Part shown: positions 53,439-63,775 of the stretch, piece after piece
How positions within the stretch are numbered: position 1 is the first letter of the stretch
How the letters are laid out: each line of letters opens with the position of its first letter
Assembly: GCF_026151205.1 (NCBI RefSeq)
Contig: NC_087084.1
Coordinates: 2,884,845-2,948,844, forward strand
Source: Bolinopsis microptera
Lineage: Eukaryota > Ctenophora > Tentaculata > Lobata > Bolinopsidae
Direction: 5' to 3'
DNA length: 64,000 nt
Translations under genes and position numbers: made by a program
The notes under the pieces: generated by a model
Seen by the model: only the letters and a program-made list of their open reading frames with translations
The model's database searches: none
What the model was told of the DNA's origin: nothing

Positions 53439-55268
53439 TATGAATTTGAACCATGCACAGAGGATGAGCTGTCTGAAATAATCAAAGAAAGTGGAATCAA
53501 GTGTGCACCATCTGATTTTCTTCCAACAACTGTCCTCAAAGACAATATCACAAGTTTCATTCCTGTCTTGTGCAAACTGGTCAACCAGTCTTTAGCTAAG
53601 GGCACATTCGACGGTTTGAAGACTGCTGACATTATTCCTACCATCAAGGACCACAAACTTGATCCAAATGACTTCAAGAGCTATCGACCCATATCTAACC
53701 TCTCTTTTCTGGGTAAACTCATCGAGAGAGTTGTGCTGAAAAGGTTAAATGAACATCTGGCTAAAAATGATCTCAATGTTCCACAGCAATCTGCCTATAA
53801 GAAGTTCCATTCTACTGAGACCATCTTGTTAAAAGTAACAAATGACCTACTGCTGGCATGTGATAGCAAATCCTCCACTGTTCTCATGATGCTCGATTTA
53901 TCTGCAGCCTTTGACACAGTGGAACACAGAAAATTACTCAAAATTCTTTCTGAAGAGATCCATATCGGAGGTACTGCTCTTAAATGGTTCAAGAGTTTCC
54001 TGGTAGGCCGCACTCAAAGAACCAGAATAGGCTCTTCTACTAGTGATACGATCATTCTAGAATTTGGTGTACCTCAAGGTTCTGTGTTAGGACCGGTGCT
54101 ATTCAACATATACATCAGATCTCTGTATAGGACCATCGAGAAATCTGGATTCAATGTGCAAGGATATGCAGATGACCACCAGGTATATAAAACTTTCAAA
54201 CCTTGTGATCAGGTAAATGTTCTGGGCATCCAAATTGTGAATTGCGCTAGGACCATACAGCGCTGGATGGTTGAATATTGCCTTCAACTTAATCCTGGAA
54301 AAACACAAATACTTATCATCGCCTCACCTCAAGTTCTAAACCAGGTCAGTATAGGGGGAGTTAAGCTATCAAATGATACCTGTATCAGATTTGTCAGCAC
54401 AACAAAGAACCTTGGTGTTCAAATTGACCATCATCTTACTTTTGAGCCTCAAATCATGTCCCTCAAAAAGCATTGTTTCAGACTCCTAAGGAATGTAATA
54501 AGGAGAAAATATCTCTTTAGTAAAGCTCAGCTCAAGCTTATAATTAACAGCATCATTGTCTGCAAATTGGACTACTGCAATGCTCTTTATTATGGAATTA
54601 GTGACAACCTCATCCACCAACTCCAACTCGTTCAAAATGCAGCTGCTAAAGCTATAGTAGGACTTTATAAATATGATCATCTAGGAGACACTCTGAAAGA
54701 CCTTCATTGGCTGCCTATTAGTTACAGAATTCAATATAAGTTATTGCTTCTTGTCTATAAATGTCTTAATGGTATGGGACCAGATTATTTAAGTGATATG
54801 TTTAAATATGCCAATTATAATCATCTTATCTATTTGACTGAACCAAGAGTATATTCACAGTATGGAGAAAGATCGTTTCAGAAAGTTGGCCCTAAATTAT
54901 GGAATGAGCTGCCTCTTGAAATTAAGAATTGCATGTCACTGGAATCTTTTAAAGTGTATCTGAAAACGTTTCTTTTTAAACGTGCTTTTGATATTAATTA
55001 ATTTACTATTTTTTCAACGTTTCTACTGTTAAGTGCATACCCTTAACCTTGTAATTTAGTGTATCAAGCCTTTTAAATTTTCTATGATTTGGAACCTAAA
55101 TGTGGATTGCTTTTCAGGTTTTCTTGTATCCTGACTTGTATTCGTGGCACACCTGTGCATTTTAAGTTGTTGTGCCACTATAATCTATAAGTTTAAATTA
55201 TTATTATTATTATTTTTAAAGTAATTATCACTTTTGTATCCTTGTATCCTTGTATCCTTGTATCCTAT
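53439..55268 (+). mobile_element. LINE-1-numbered copy: RT-only non-LTR element (CR1/L2-like)
   Basis: The frame is open from about 53439 (YEFEPCTEDELSEII) to TAA at 55001; the first ATG is at 53568. RT motifs are present: FKSYRPISNLSFLGKLIERV, VLMMLDLSAAFDTVEH, FGVPQGSVLGPVLFNIYI and the catalytic GYADDHQ. The thumb and C-terminal parts end KTFLFKRAFDIN. The endonuclease is absent, so it is 5'-truncated and fused to the LINE-2 fragment on its left. The 3' UTR ends AATTATCACTTTTGTATCC followed by about four TTGTATCC repeats, the same tail as LINE-2. Simple 8-bp tails are known in CR1-type elements. Confidence 0.85.
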
Positions 55269-55932
55269 GATAAGTCTGATTTCTGAATATGATGAAACCA
55301 CCAGTTTTATAGGTTAAGGAGTGGTTCATACAATTTTTACTTACCTAAAGACCTCATCACACAGCACAGAAACGCATCTTTACGCTCTGCTATAATTTTC
55401 ACGCAATACATAACTTATAAGACGTGCACTGGTCTCACCTAATGCCACGCACTGGTCTCACCTAATGCCTACTAGTCTCACCAGTAGGCATTATATATAT
55501 TATATATCATCCTTTAATTTTGAGCACCGTTCAGCTGATTTATCCTCAGTAACTTTGTATTAGTGTTTCATATTTTTTGTTTGAAAATCAAAAGGCTTTC
55601 GATGAAACAATAAGTTTTATTTTACATTCCTTTCATAAATAAAATAAGAGCTTAAACCACGAATTAGTTAACTAGAAGTAAACTTGAGGAAATACTCTTT
55701 AGTGGTTGAATATAACTATTTTTAAAACTTTATTTGTTAGTATTTTATTATGGAAAGTGGTCGAATTTAGTGAGACAAGGTCAGTTTCTCTATTGTCTCA
55801 GAAAAATTTCTACTTTGCAGTAGGCAATGCTGAGTGGCAGGAATGATGGACCAAAACGCTTGGGGCTAACAAGTTTAATCACAGTTTAACTGAATAATAA
55901 AAACTGAATAATTAATAACAAGGAGAGCAGCC
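55269..55932. other. Spacer between the two LINEs
   Basis: AT-rich, with CTGGTCTCACCTAATGCC repeated near 55430. No gene seen. Confidence 0.45.
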
Positions 55933-56025
55933 TTAACGGGTGATACTCGTAAAATATCTGTTCCATATACAGGACCGTCGACGAGTCCAACTCGGCGCGC
56001 GTCCTGGTAGGTTGTAAACCTACAA
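55933..56025 (+). mobile_element. Family C micro-element with 9-bp target duplication
   Basis: A 93-bp element from TTAACGGGTGATACTCG to TAAACCTACAA, flanked by AGAGCAGCC at 55924-55932 and 56026-56034. The best-preserved family C copy. Confidence 0.9.
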
Positions 56026-56259
56026 AGAGCAGCCGTATATACTATACAAGGATACAAGGATACAAGGATACAAGGATACAAGGATACAAAAGTGATAATT
56101 ATTTTATTGAGTTCACAATAGTTATAATTCTGAAATAATTTAAGTTACACACTTCTAATCATTTACAAATGTGTAGGGATAAAATAGAAATGTTATAATA
56201 TAATGCTATTTTCGTTAAGTAAATCAAATTTGTATGGTTCATGAGTTTATTTTGAGTTC

Positions 56260-59200
56260 CTAGAGCATTATGCACTTGCCAGTATTTGAGTGGAAATCTG
56301 GGCTCTTATAATAGGCTGTATATTGTTCGTTCACAGAGAGAATTGAATGGATTGCTCTTGCTGTGGCAGTAAATTTGGTAGGATCTAGATTTTTGTTGGA
56401 GAGCAGACCGGCTAGGTCAGTGATGTTTTGGGGATAAAAGTTGAATTTTTCCCTAACTGAGGAGTAAAGCAAACAGTCAATTAATACATGGCTTTCGTCC
56501 TCGATAGGTTTGAGCCCTTTACTGAAAAAGCAGTAAGTGCACCAACGTTCTTCTCTTGGTACAAGAGGGGTTTCGTATCTGCCCCTTTCAACGTAGAGGT
56601 TGTGGCAGCTGATACGAAACCTTGTCAAGCTTTTTCGAAAATCAGGTACTTTGATTATTCGTAGGTATGCCTCTGGTTCAAAATCATGTTTAATTAAGTT
56701 ATAGAATTCTAGTTTTGGTGAGGAGGCCTTGGCAGATTTCCAGGTATTCACGAATTCTTCCCTCATATTATGACTGATTTGGGTGGAGAGCTTAGATTTT
56801 GATGAAGATGAGTGGGGGAAGTTGTATTTGGTGAGAAGCTTTGAGATGTTGGTATACCAAGGAAGGCCCAGCATGATCTGCTCGTGAAATGCAGCACAAA
56901 GTAGTTCATTTTCGGTGCTTTCAAGGCGACTATAGTAATCTATTGCAAGTTTGCAGGCTTCAAAGAATAGGGGGTGGCGCCCACTTTCGCCCCAGCAACC
57001 TACATTTGATGCTTTTGAATGGACGGACAAAGACCACTTGATAAATTTTAGGTGGAATTTCTCATAGTGGTCCTGTGCAATGTACTTCAGGGTATGCTGG
57101 GGGCTGGCTTTGTCATCTATTTTTGAAAGGTATCTCATTGTTTTAGAGTGGGGGCATAAGACTTGACAGCCATAAAGCAGGATTGGTTTGATTAAGGAAT
57201 CAAATAGAATATTAAGGGCACGGTGAGAGAGGGCATCTTTAACTATATTGCCTTTAAGGCCATATAGAGCACGGAGAGCTTTGGCCCTCAGCTCAGTATT
57301 TGCTGCCGTAAAGGATCCATTTCTGTGGAATATTATGCCAAGATAGCAGTACTTTTCGGTGTGCTGGATGGGCTGACCTCCCAATGTAAATGTTTCATGG
57401 GACTGCTTCTTTTTGGGAGGGCTGAATATGACAATCTTAGTTTTCTTTATATTTACTTCAAGGCCCATGGAGTTACAGAAGTCAGATAGAATGTTGATAT
57501 TGACTTGCAAGGCCTTGGGACTTAGAGCAAGAAGGACAAGATCGTCAGCCCAGAGCAGATGTGATATTAGAACGTCAGCAAGAACTGGATAATCACCAAC
57601 AGATTTCAGAAGAGATGACAAGTTATTAATATAGATTTTAAAAAGGTCTGGTGATAGGGGGTGTCCTTGCTCCGTTCCTTTGCCAATATCAATTTTAGGG
57701 GACAAGAGTTTGGAGATTTTTATATGAGCAATTGAGTTTTTGTACATATCACTTAAGCAGTTAAAGAAGTTACCGGTAATTCCAAGGCATGTTATTTTGT
57801 GCAGAAGAAGGTCCCTACATACAGTGTCAAAGGCCTTTCTTAGATCAACAAAGCATGCATAGAGACGAGCTTTTTTAACTTTAGTGTATTTATCAATGAC
57901 TGTCTTAAGGGTGAAAACGTGATCATTAGTTTGAGCACCCTTCGAGAAACCGAGCTGTTCTTTTGGATCAGGACAGTAGAGCTTTTTGAAGTATAACAGA
58001 CGTTCAAGTAAAATGCTAGAGAACAGCTTACCCATACAACTGCCAACTGCTATTGCTCTGTAATTGTCTGGGCTGAAGGGGTTGCCTGATTTGTAGATAG
58101 GAGTGATAATACTGGTATGCCATGGATAGTAACCTGAGACCAGAGAGTGGTTGAACGTTTTGAGGATGACTTGGAGACAAAGCGGAGTTAGGCTCTGAAG
58201 CATTTCGTTTGAGATCAAGTCATTTGAGCAACTTTTACCCTTTTTGAGCTTTTTGATTGCAGAAGATAGTTCGGGTTCAGATATGAGCTTGTTTAGGATA
58301 TCCAGATCTGGTGGTTCAGGGTAATGATTGTGATTGTGGTGAGTGGGATCGGGCTCCTGGTCTGGTTTCTTATAGACGGATGCAAAGAAATCATGAAAGC
58401 TAGCTAGATCGAATTTGTCTAGTAGGGGGCTAGTGTCATGTTCTTGTTTAAGCCTTTTAAATTTTTTCCAGTCAAGAATATGACCCTCTTCAATAGCTTC
58501 ATTTAACTTCCTAAGAAAAGATAATTTCTTACTGTTAACAAGATTACTGTGCTTATTGCGCTGCTTGTAATATTCACGTCTGAGAATATTGTTGCAGTGC
58601 TTACTACCTAGCCGGTTTGCTAGCCTATTCAGGTTTCGCCTCGAGGAGTTGATTTGTGGGTCAAACCATTTCTTGTGGGCGGAAGTTTTAGGAGGTTTTT
58701 TCACTTTTAACGCTATATCAGCAGCACTGTGGAGACAGTTAGTAATTGCATCGTTCAGTTCATGATTGCCCTCCAAGGTGCTGCTAAATTCGTTTGCTGC
58801 AATGTTTTCCAGGTTACTAACAATTTCGGGCGAGTTAAGGGCTGTTTTAAATAGTGAGTGAGAGGTGTTGCTGTCCCACTTATAGCCACAAGGAAAATTA
58901 GAAAAGTCTGGGAGCTGGAAGTTGGCAACAAATGGTTCAAATGTGGTAAGTTTCAAGACTAATGGACAATGGTCAGAGTATGATGTAAACTCCTTCACTT
59001 GGAGAGAGTTTACATGATCCCTTGCCCATGAGGTGATTACGAAATAGTCAACCACACTGCTCCCATTGTATTTGTGACAGGTCATTTTTCCAGTGGTATC
59101 CCCGAGGGTACGGCCATTAAGAATTTTGAGTTGGTTATTAATAACCATGTCAAGAAAATGTTGGCAGTGGGGTTCAGATATAGTTAGGTCAGAGTTGTTT

Positions 59201-59793
59201 CTGGGTTCTTCGATGTCATGTTCAAGTCCAATGTCATTGTAAATGTCATGCATGGCAGGTGCATTACAAGAGAGGATATAGTCTGGGAGTTTTCCAGTTC
59301 TTGCATTTGCATCGCCACACATGATAACCTCTCCCTTTTGACGTAGTCTGATACAGATGGAGTCAAGAGCGGAGAAAGTATTAGCAATATAGTCTGGATT
59401 TTTTTTGACATAGGACGAATATGCAGGGCTAATATAGTAACATACTAAAAATAGGTCAAAATCAAGCTTAAAAAAGTTTTTGTCAAGTTTGACAACAATA
59501 ATATCGTCAGATTCGCTACAAGGCACACAAGAAACACCTTTTCTTAAATCATTTTCAGCAAGAATGCAGACCCCTCCTGAGCGAGAATTTTTGCGGTTGC
59601 TATTAAAAGAAAGGTATCCTTCAATCTTAACTTGTTTCTTTGTTTCTTGGAGACACAGAATGTTAGCTTGATTGAGGATTGAAAGAAATTCTTTATTTTC
59701 AAATTTGTTAGACCCATCTCCTGTGCTGTCCTGAATGTTCCAGGACATTACAGCGAGTTGATCTCGTATGGCTTGTTTTTTATTGAATTTCAT
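56260..59793 (-). CDS. LINE-2 ORF2: endonuclease and reverse transcriptase, intact
   Basis: 1177 uninterrupted codons. The N-terminal apurinic-type endonuclease shows MSWNIQDSTGD, ILCLQETKKQ, MCGDANARTG and the catalytic TSYSDHCPLVLKL (about residues 10-285). The RT domain starts near residue 490 (SSAIKKLKKGKSCSNDLIS) and contains FVDLRKAFDTVCR, GTEQGHPLSPDLFKIYI and the catalytic SHLLWADDLVLLA; both aspartates are present. The C-terminal part ends TGKCIML. No stop, frameshift or missing catalytic residue is seen, so the protein may be functional although the element lacks most of ORF1 and its promoter. ATG at 59793 follows the ORF1 stop by 7 nt. Confidence 0.9.
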   Translation of the reverse strand: MKFNKKQAIRDQLAVMSWNIQDSTGDGSNKFENKEFLSILNQANILCLQETKKQVKIEGYLSFNSNRKNSRSGGVCILAENDLRKGVSCVPCSESDDIIVVKLDKNFFKLDFDLFLVCYYISPAYSSYVKKNPDYIANTFSALDSICIRLRQKGEVIMCGDANARTGKLPDYILSCNAPAMHDIYNDIGLEHDIEEPRNNSDLTISEPHCQHFLDMVINNQLKILNGRTLGDTTGKMTCHKYNGSSVVDYFVITSWARDHVNSLQVKEFTSYSDHCPLVLKLTTFEPFVANFQLPDFSNFPCGYKWDSNTSHSLFKTALNSPEIVSNLENIAANEFSSTLEGNHELNDAITNCLHSAADIALKVKKPPKTSAHKKWFDPQINSSRRNLNRLANRLGSKHCNNILRREYYKQRNKHSNLVNSKKLSFLRKLNEAIEEGHILDWKKFKRLKQEHDTSPLLDKFDLASFHDFFASVYKKPDQEPDPTHHNHNHYPEPPDLDILNKLISEPELSSAIKKLKKGKSCSNDLISNEMLQSLTPLCLQVILKTFNHSLVSGYYPWHTSIITPIYKSGNPFSPDNYRAIAVGSCMGKLFSSILLERLLYFKKLYCPDPKEQLGFSKGAQTNDHVFTLKTVIDKYTKVKKARLYACFVDLRKAFDTVCRDLLLHKITCLGITGNFFNCLSDMYKNSIAHIKISKLLSPKIDIGKGTEQGHPLSPDLFKIYINNLSSLLKSVGDYPVLADVLISHLLWADDLVLLALSPKALQVNINILSDFCNSMGLEVNIKKTKIVIFSPPKKKQSHETFTLGGQPIQHTEKYCYLGIIFHRNGSFTAANTELRAKALRALYGLKGNIVKDALSHRALNILFDSLIKPILLYGCQVLCPHSKTMRYLSKIDDKASPQHTLKYIAQDHYEKFHLKFIKWSLSVHSKASNVGCWGESGRHPLFFEACKLAIDYYSRLESTENELLCAAFHEQIMLGLPWYTNISKLLTKYNFPHSSSSKSKLSTQISHNMREEFVNTWKSAKASSPKLEFYNLIKHDFEPEAYLRIIKVPDFRKSLTRFRISCHNLYVERGRYETPLVPREERWCTYCFFSKGLKPIEDESHVLIDCLLYSSVREKFNFYPQNITDLAGLLSNKNLDPTKFTATARAIHSILSVNEQYTAYYKSPDFHSNTGKCIML

Positions 59794-59800
59794 GGTTATT

Positions 59801-59992
59801 CTAACGCTCTGTGGGGGGCTGCTTTCTATAGGATCTCATACTAAAGGCACGGTATAGGCCAAGTTTGATATTCATACAGAGTTTTTTTAGACCATACTCT
59901 GAGACATGAAGTTGGTCTTCCTTCAGAGGGTCAGGAGAGTCTTCAGATGACTCAGCAGCAGAGATGGCTCGGGAGAAGTTTCCAGCGTTGTT
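59801..59992 (-). pseudogene. LINE-2 ORF1 C-terminal remnant (SGNH esterase-like)
   Basis: 63 codons open to a TAG at 59801. The segment KEDQLHVSEYGLKKLCMNIK matches the C-terminal DxxH block of SGNH/GDSL-type esterases found in ORF1 of several CR1/L2 LINEs. The 5' portion is missing because the element is truncated. Confidence 0.65.
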
Positions 59993-59998
59993 TACTAT

Positions 59999-60345
59999 AT
60001 ATATACAGGGTGGGCCAAAAGTCAGTACCCATACATTGGGTCTTATACCTCAGCTCCGCCGTGTTTTATCATTTATATTTGTTTCTTTGCAGTAAAATTT
60101 ACTCCTTATCACACGTAATCATGAATAAACTTGTAATGCTTCATATCTCGGTTATCTGTTGCTACACTGTACACGTTGTATAACTCTCGTGAACGCCGGC
60201 CACGCGCGATCAAAAAATTTTGCAACGTGTATCAAGTTATTTGAATTTTTTTAGAACAAATGTAATTCGAAATATGGCCAAACTGCAAACACAATCCAAT
60301 AAAATTTAGCTCGAATCTCGATCCGATTTGCTACACGTTGTATAT
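59999..60345. other. Non-coding with mariner-like terminus
   Basis: TATATATACAGGGTGGGCC near 60000 resembles a mariner terminal repeat, similar to 30417. No exon found. Confidence 0.45.
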
Positions 60346-60485
60346 TTGTAGTGCGATGCATTACTGGTCCGCGCCGCACATCAAATAATTATTTTACTAG
60401 CAACCACAGTAGATCGGCAAAATGTTAAATGCACCACTGGGCCTCGCCGAGCTGCGAAGGATTGACAATTGACATTGTAAATCAA
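60346..60485 (+). mobile_element. Family B micro-element, divergent
   Basis: From TTGTAGTGCGATGC to GTAAATCAA, with the extra GATCGGC and CACCACTGGG-type block seen at 52777. TTGTATAT occurs at the left border and again 4 bases after the right border. Confidence 0.7.
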
Positions 60486-60508
60486 GTAATTGTATATCCT
60501 CTCTCGTG

Positions 60509-60729
60509 TTAACGGGTGATACTCGTAAAATATCTGTTCCATATATTGGACCGTCGACGAGTCCAACTCGGCCCGGCGCGCGTCCTGGTAGGTTGTAAAC
60601 TTGAAACTTGTACATTGTAGCGCGATGCACTACTGGGTCGCGCGCGCATCAAATAATGCTTCTCGCAACCACATGCAGATCGGCGAGATGCGAAGGATTG
60701 ACATCGTGAATCAAGTTGTAAACCTACAA
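60509..60729 (+). mobile_element. Family C element interrupted by a family B element (60615-60714)
   Basis: Family C (TTAACGGGTG to CCTACAA) is flanked by CTCTCGTG at 60501-60508 and 60730-60737. Inside it, GTTGTAAA at 60592-60599 and 60715-60722 brackets an insertion of 115 bp that includes a complete family B copy plus 15 extra bases at its left. Confidence 0.87.
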
Positions 60730-60740
60730 CTCTCGTGTTC

Positions 60741-60839
60741 TAGGTTTATAACCTACCATGACCAAAACGCGCGCCGAGTTCGACTCGTCGGTCCTCCCGT
60801 AATATTTGGAACAAATATTTTACGAGTATCACCCGTTAA
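60741..60839 (-). mobile_element. Family C micro-element, reversed
   Basis: Starts TAGGTTTATAACC, contains GCGCGCCGAGTTCGACTCG and ends TATCACCCGTTAA. It lies immediately next to the previous family C copy. Confidence 0.75.
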
Positions 60840-60944
60840 CTGATCATGATCTCACAAAGCGTGCACTGATCCGGCCAGCCGGCCCCGGATCAAAAGCAAA
60901 AAAGGAATTGCAGCGTGTGCGTGTCAAGATTCGATTATCCAAAC

Positions 60945-61114
60945 TTGTATCACGTGGTGACCCCCACGGTCGCTTCACTGTAGAGTTTCGACGATACAGG
61001 GGGAGCCGCGCACTCGTGCGCGGCGGGTCATACATTACCTGGGGACCTCAGGCTATTATGTTCATAAACAATAGCTAGATTCGGCGGAATGACAGGCTGA
61101 GCGCGGCCCAGTAA
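60945..61114. mobile_element. Family D copy abutted by a reversed family A copy
   Basis: Family D runs CTTGTATCACGTGGTGACC to GGGTCATACA (60945-61034); family A then runs TTACCTGGGG to GGCCCAGTAA (61035-61114). The outer end of D is missing, so A probably inserted into it. Confidence 0.75.
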
Positions 61115-61152
61115 GTATACACAGGGCTATGTTGTATGTGAAGACTTTTAGA

Positions 61153-61274
61153 CTTGTATCCAGTATCTAATCATGTCGTGACTTCCATGATCGTCGTTTC
61201 ACTATACTATACTACGTCGTTTATACGATACAGGGGGAGCCGCGCACTCGTGCGCGGCGGTTGAGTCGGGTCAT
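61153..61274 (+). mobile_element. Family D micro-element, degenerate
   Basis: CTTGTATCCAG at the left, CGATACAGGGGGAGCCGCGC and CGCGGCGG at the right, then GGGTCATC. An (AT)n run follows at 61294-61321. Confidence 0.6.
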
Positions 61275-61321
61275 CTTACTATATATAAAGCGAGACGATA
61301 TATATATATATATATATATAT

Positions 61322-61860
61322 TTTGTAGCTGTACTCCTACACATTAAAAGTCGGTGTTGATTAGATCTTCGAAATAAGTCTTTGCATCATTTTATTAAAC
61401 ATCGTTATCTGAGATAAAATTGTTCTAAAAGCAACTGGAATATTCACAAATCTTTAAAATAACTTACAAACTAGGAAAGGAAAACAAGTCTTAGGAAGAC
61501 GTACAAAACTATGTGACTTAAAACGGTACAAAACTAAAATATACTGAGTAATAATCAAACGAAAATAATATATATATATATGGATCCGTGCCATTTTACT
61601 GACACCACTGCATCAACTTTAACGCGACTTTCCGCAAAAACCGTAAAAGATATACAACTGAAACTTTTTTGACTGGGTCAAATGCTTTATTGGCCTTCAA
61701 ATCAGCATGAAAAAATAAAAAATTGGCCAAGGAAAAGGAGTTTTAGAGCCCAAAATTTGGACCCCCAAGTGGTGTCAAAAACACAAATTAAATAGGTAAT
61801 AATTATTTTAGTCTCTTGAGTCTTGTCACCATTTTAGGGTTATACGGGTTCCTGCTAGTA
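61322..61860. other. Non-coding
   Basis: AT-rich with a short TA run at 61568. The inverted pair TTTTACTGACACCACT (61594) and AGTGGTGTCAAAA (61770) suggests a MITE of about 190 bp without clear target sites. Confidence 0.4.
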
Positions 61861-61961
61861 TTGATTCACGATGTCAATCCTTCGCATCTCGCCGATCTGC
61901 TGTGGTTGCGAGAAGCATTATTGGATGCGCGCGCGCGACCCAGTAGTGCATCGCGCTACAA
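61861..61961 (-). mobile_element. Family B micro-element with 9-bp target duplication
   Basis: From TTGATTCACGATGTC to GCGCTACAA, flanked by CTGCTAGTA at 61852-61860 and 61962-61970. Confidence 0.9.
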
Positions 61962-62006
61962 CTGCTAGTACAATTAACGTATGACAATATTAGACAAGTT
62001 TGACAT

Positions 62007-62086
62007 TTGGAGGACTTCGCCGCCTCGGCGCGCCTTCGACGCGCTTCGCAGAGCAACGATTTCGATGGGTTGACATCGTCAATCAA
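62007..62086 (+). mobile_element. Family B' micro-element with 9-bp target duplication
   Basis: An 80-bp element from TTGGAGGACTTCGCC to CATCGTCAATCAA, flanked by GTTTGACAT at 61998-62006 and 62087-62095. Its right end resembles family B, its left end does not. Confidence 0.85.
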
Positions 62087-62095
62087 GTTTGACAT

Positions 62096-63639
62096 CTACT
62101 CTCACAGAAGCTCGAAAAGAGCGCCGCACATTAACATTGGGAATGGCGTGCATTGTCTCACGTCGTGACCCTCATTTCTCAGATCGTCCGATCCTGATTG
62201 TTATTCCATTTAATAATGGCATGGCAAAAGCCACGATACAGCCGCTCACTCGCATGCGCGGCGGGCCTACAATGTGAGGCAAGGCGTGCCAGTATAGGTA
62301 ACATCGCCCTTAGCATATAATTACAGCATACAGGCAATTTTCGCATCGCATGTAATAAATGCTGCATTTTACTTGAAAGTTTCAATCGAAAGGTAATTTC
62401 AGTATTATCTTAATATCTTAACATGTAATTGAAATTGTGTTATCAGTTTGAGTTATGAACTTTAAGAGACTTTGTTTCTTCTTCAGAAGTTAGAACGGGT
62501 CAATCATAATACAAAGCGTAAAACAACAATAAAATACCATATTTTATCAATCAATATGTCACACGATTCCGTCCGTTCGAATAGGGGAAATACTGCAGCT
62601 TCATGTTTTAAAGAAAGACTGGCCTAATTTTTCTGATTAATTGGGCGGCATATTTGCATCAAATAATATAAAATTGATCATTGTGGAAATGGAATCATCA
62701 TTGTGGAATTTAACACTGGAATTTAGCACGTAAACATCAGAAATCATACTACTTTAACGCTTGAAATAATAACTGATTAATAATACTGCAGATTTCATTT
62801 TACTGTTTCGATTCATACTTTCAGTTAACTTTATTGTTTATGATGTTAAAGAAATAAAAACATTACTTATCAGTCATACCCCAGAAAAAATAGCACTTAA
62901 AACCTAAGAAAAATTGTGTTAAGTTTTCATGTATTGTGCATGACTACATGACTACATGACGTACGTATGTACATATTATTATAAATTTACTTTTACCAAT
63001 AATTGAATAGTTGTAAATGATGCAGGTATTCAAATGGAGGAAAGTAACAGTACAAAACTGATAAACCTCCCGAGTCCCGTATACTGCATGCCATCAATGC
63101 TATCCAATCATAATTAGGATGTATATATTAGAGTTTAAGTTCTACAAAATGTTGCACATGACTAGTATTATAACACACTTCAGCCTAAACTTCCAAACAG
63201 AACGTCAAATCTAACCAAGATAAAAATGTGTAGATAAAAATGTAAAAGCTGATCAAGTTTAATTTTTCACTGTGAAAATTAAAAGATAAATGTTTAAACA
63301 TTTTCGATAATCTGCAACGGAAAATGTAAACTAAAAGGACAATTAAAAGGTATTAAAAAATTAAGAATAATACAATAAATTAGATGCAGACTTTCAAATC
63401 AAACCCAAGATTTGTTATAAAACTCAAACGAATCTAGTTATGTCCGAAAATGTCTAGATATCAAATTAAAAGTTCAAATATGTCCGTTTACAGTCAGAAA
63501 AAATACTGCCCGCAAGGTATTATGAGTGCAACCCTGAAAAGAGAAAAAACGTACTCTAAGAAAATCAGAAACTACCAGGAGGGACTGAATTGTTATTTTG
63601 TGCTAAGTGAATCATACAGGTGGATCATACAGTGTCCAA
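62096..63639. other. AT-rich region, no gene supported
   Basis: A degenerate family D-like stretch lies at 62150-62285 (CACGTCGTGACC, CATGCGCGGCGGGCC). On plus, an ATG at about 63034 opens 27 codons after a TGCAG, and 63450-63650 is open for 66 codons (MSRYQIKSSN), but neither has supporting signals or homology that I recognise. Confidence 0.4.
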
Positions 63640-63775
63640 AGTGGGAATAACAGTCTCAATTTAGACAGTCTCAATTTAGACAGTCTCACTTAAGACAGTC
63701 TCACTTAAGAAAGTCTCACTTTAGACAGTCTCACTTTAGACAGTCTCACTTTAGACAGTCTAACTTTAGACTGCA
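63640..63775. repeat. 15-bp tandem repeat
   Basis: About nine units of ACAGTCTCACTTTAG with small variants (AATTTAG, ACTTAAG). Confidence 0.92.

Larger units (their letters stand above)
56041..59998 (-). mobile_element. LINE-2: nearly full-length non-LTR retrotransposon
   Basis: Runs from an ORF1 remnant (59992-59801), through intact ORF2 (59793-56260), to a 3' UTR ending AATTATCACTTTTGTATCC and five or six TTGTATCC units at 56091-56041. The 5' end is truncated within ORF1 near 59998. Two-ORF layout, an esterase-like ORF1 end and an octamer tail agree with the CR1/L2 group. Confidence 0.85.

Noticed and set aside
63450-63650. 66-codon ORF at the right edge
   Set aside because: No homology, splice or context support; AT-rich composition makes it weak.
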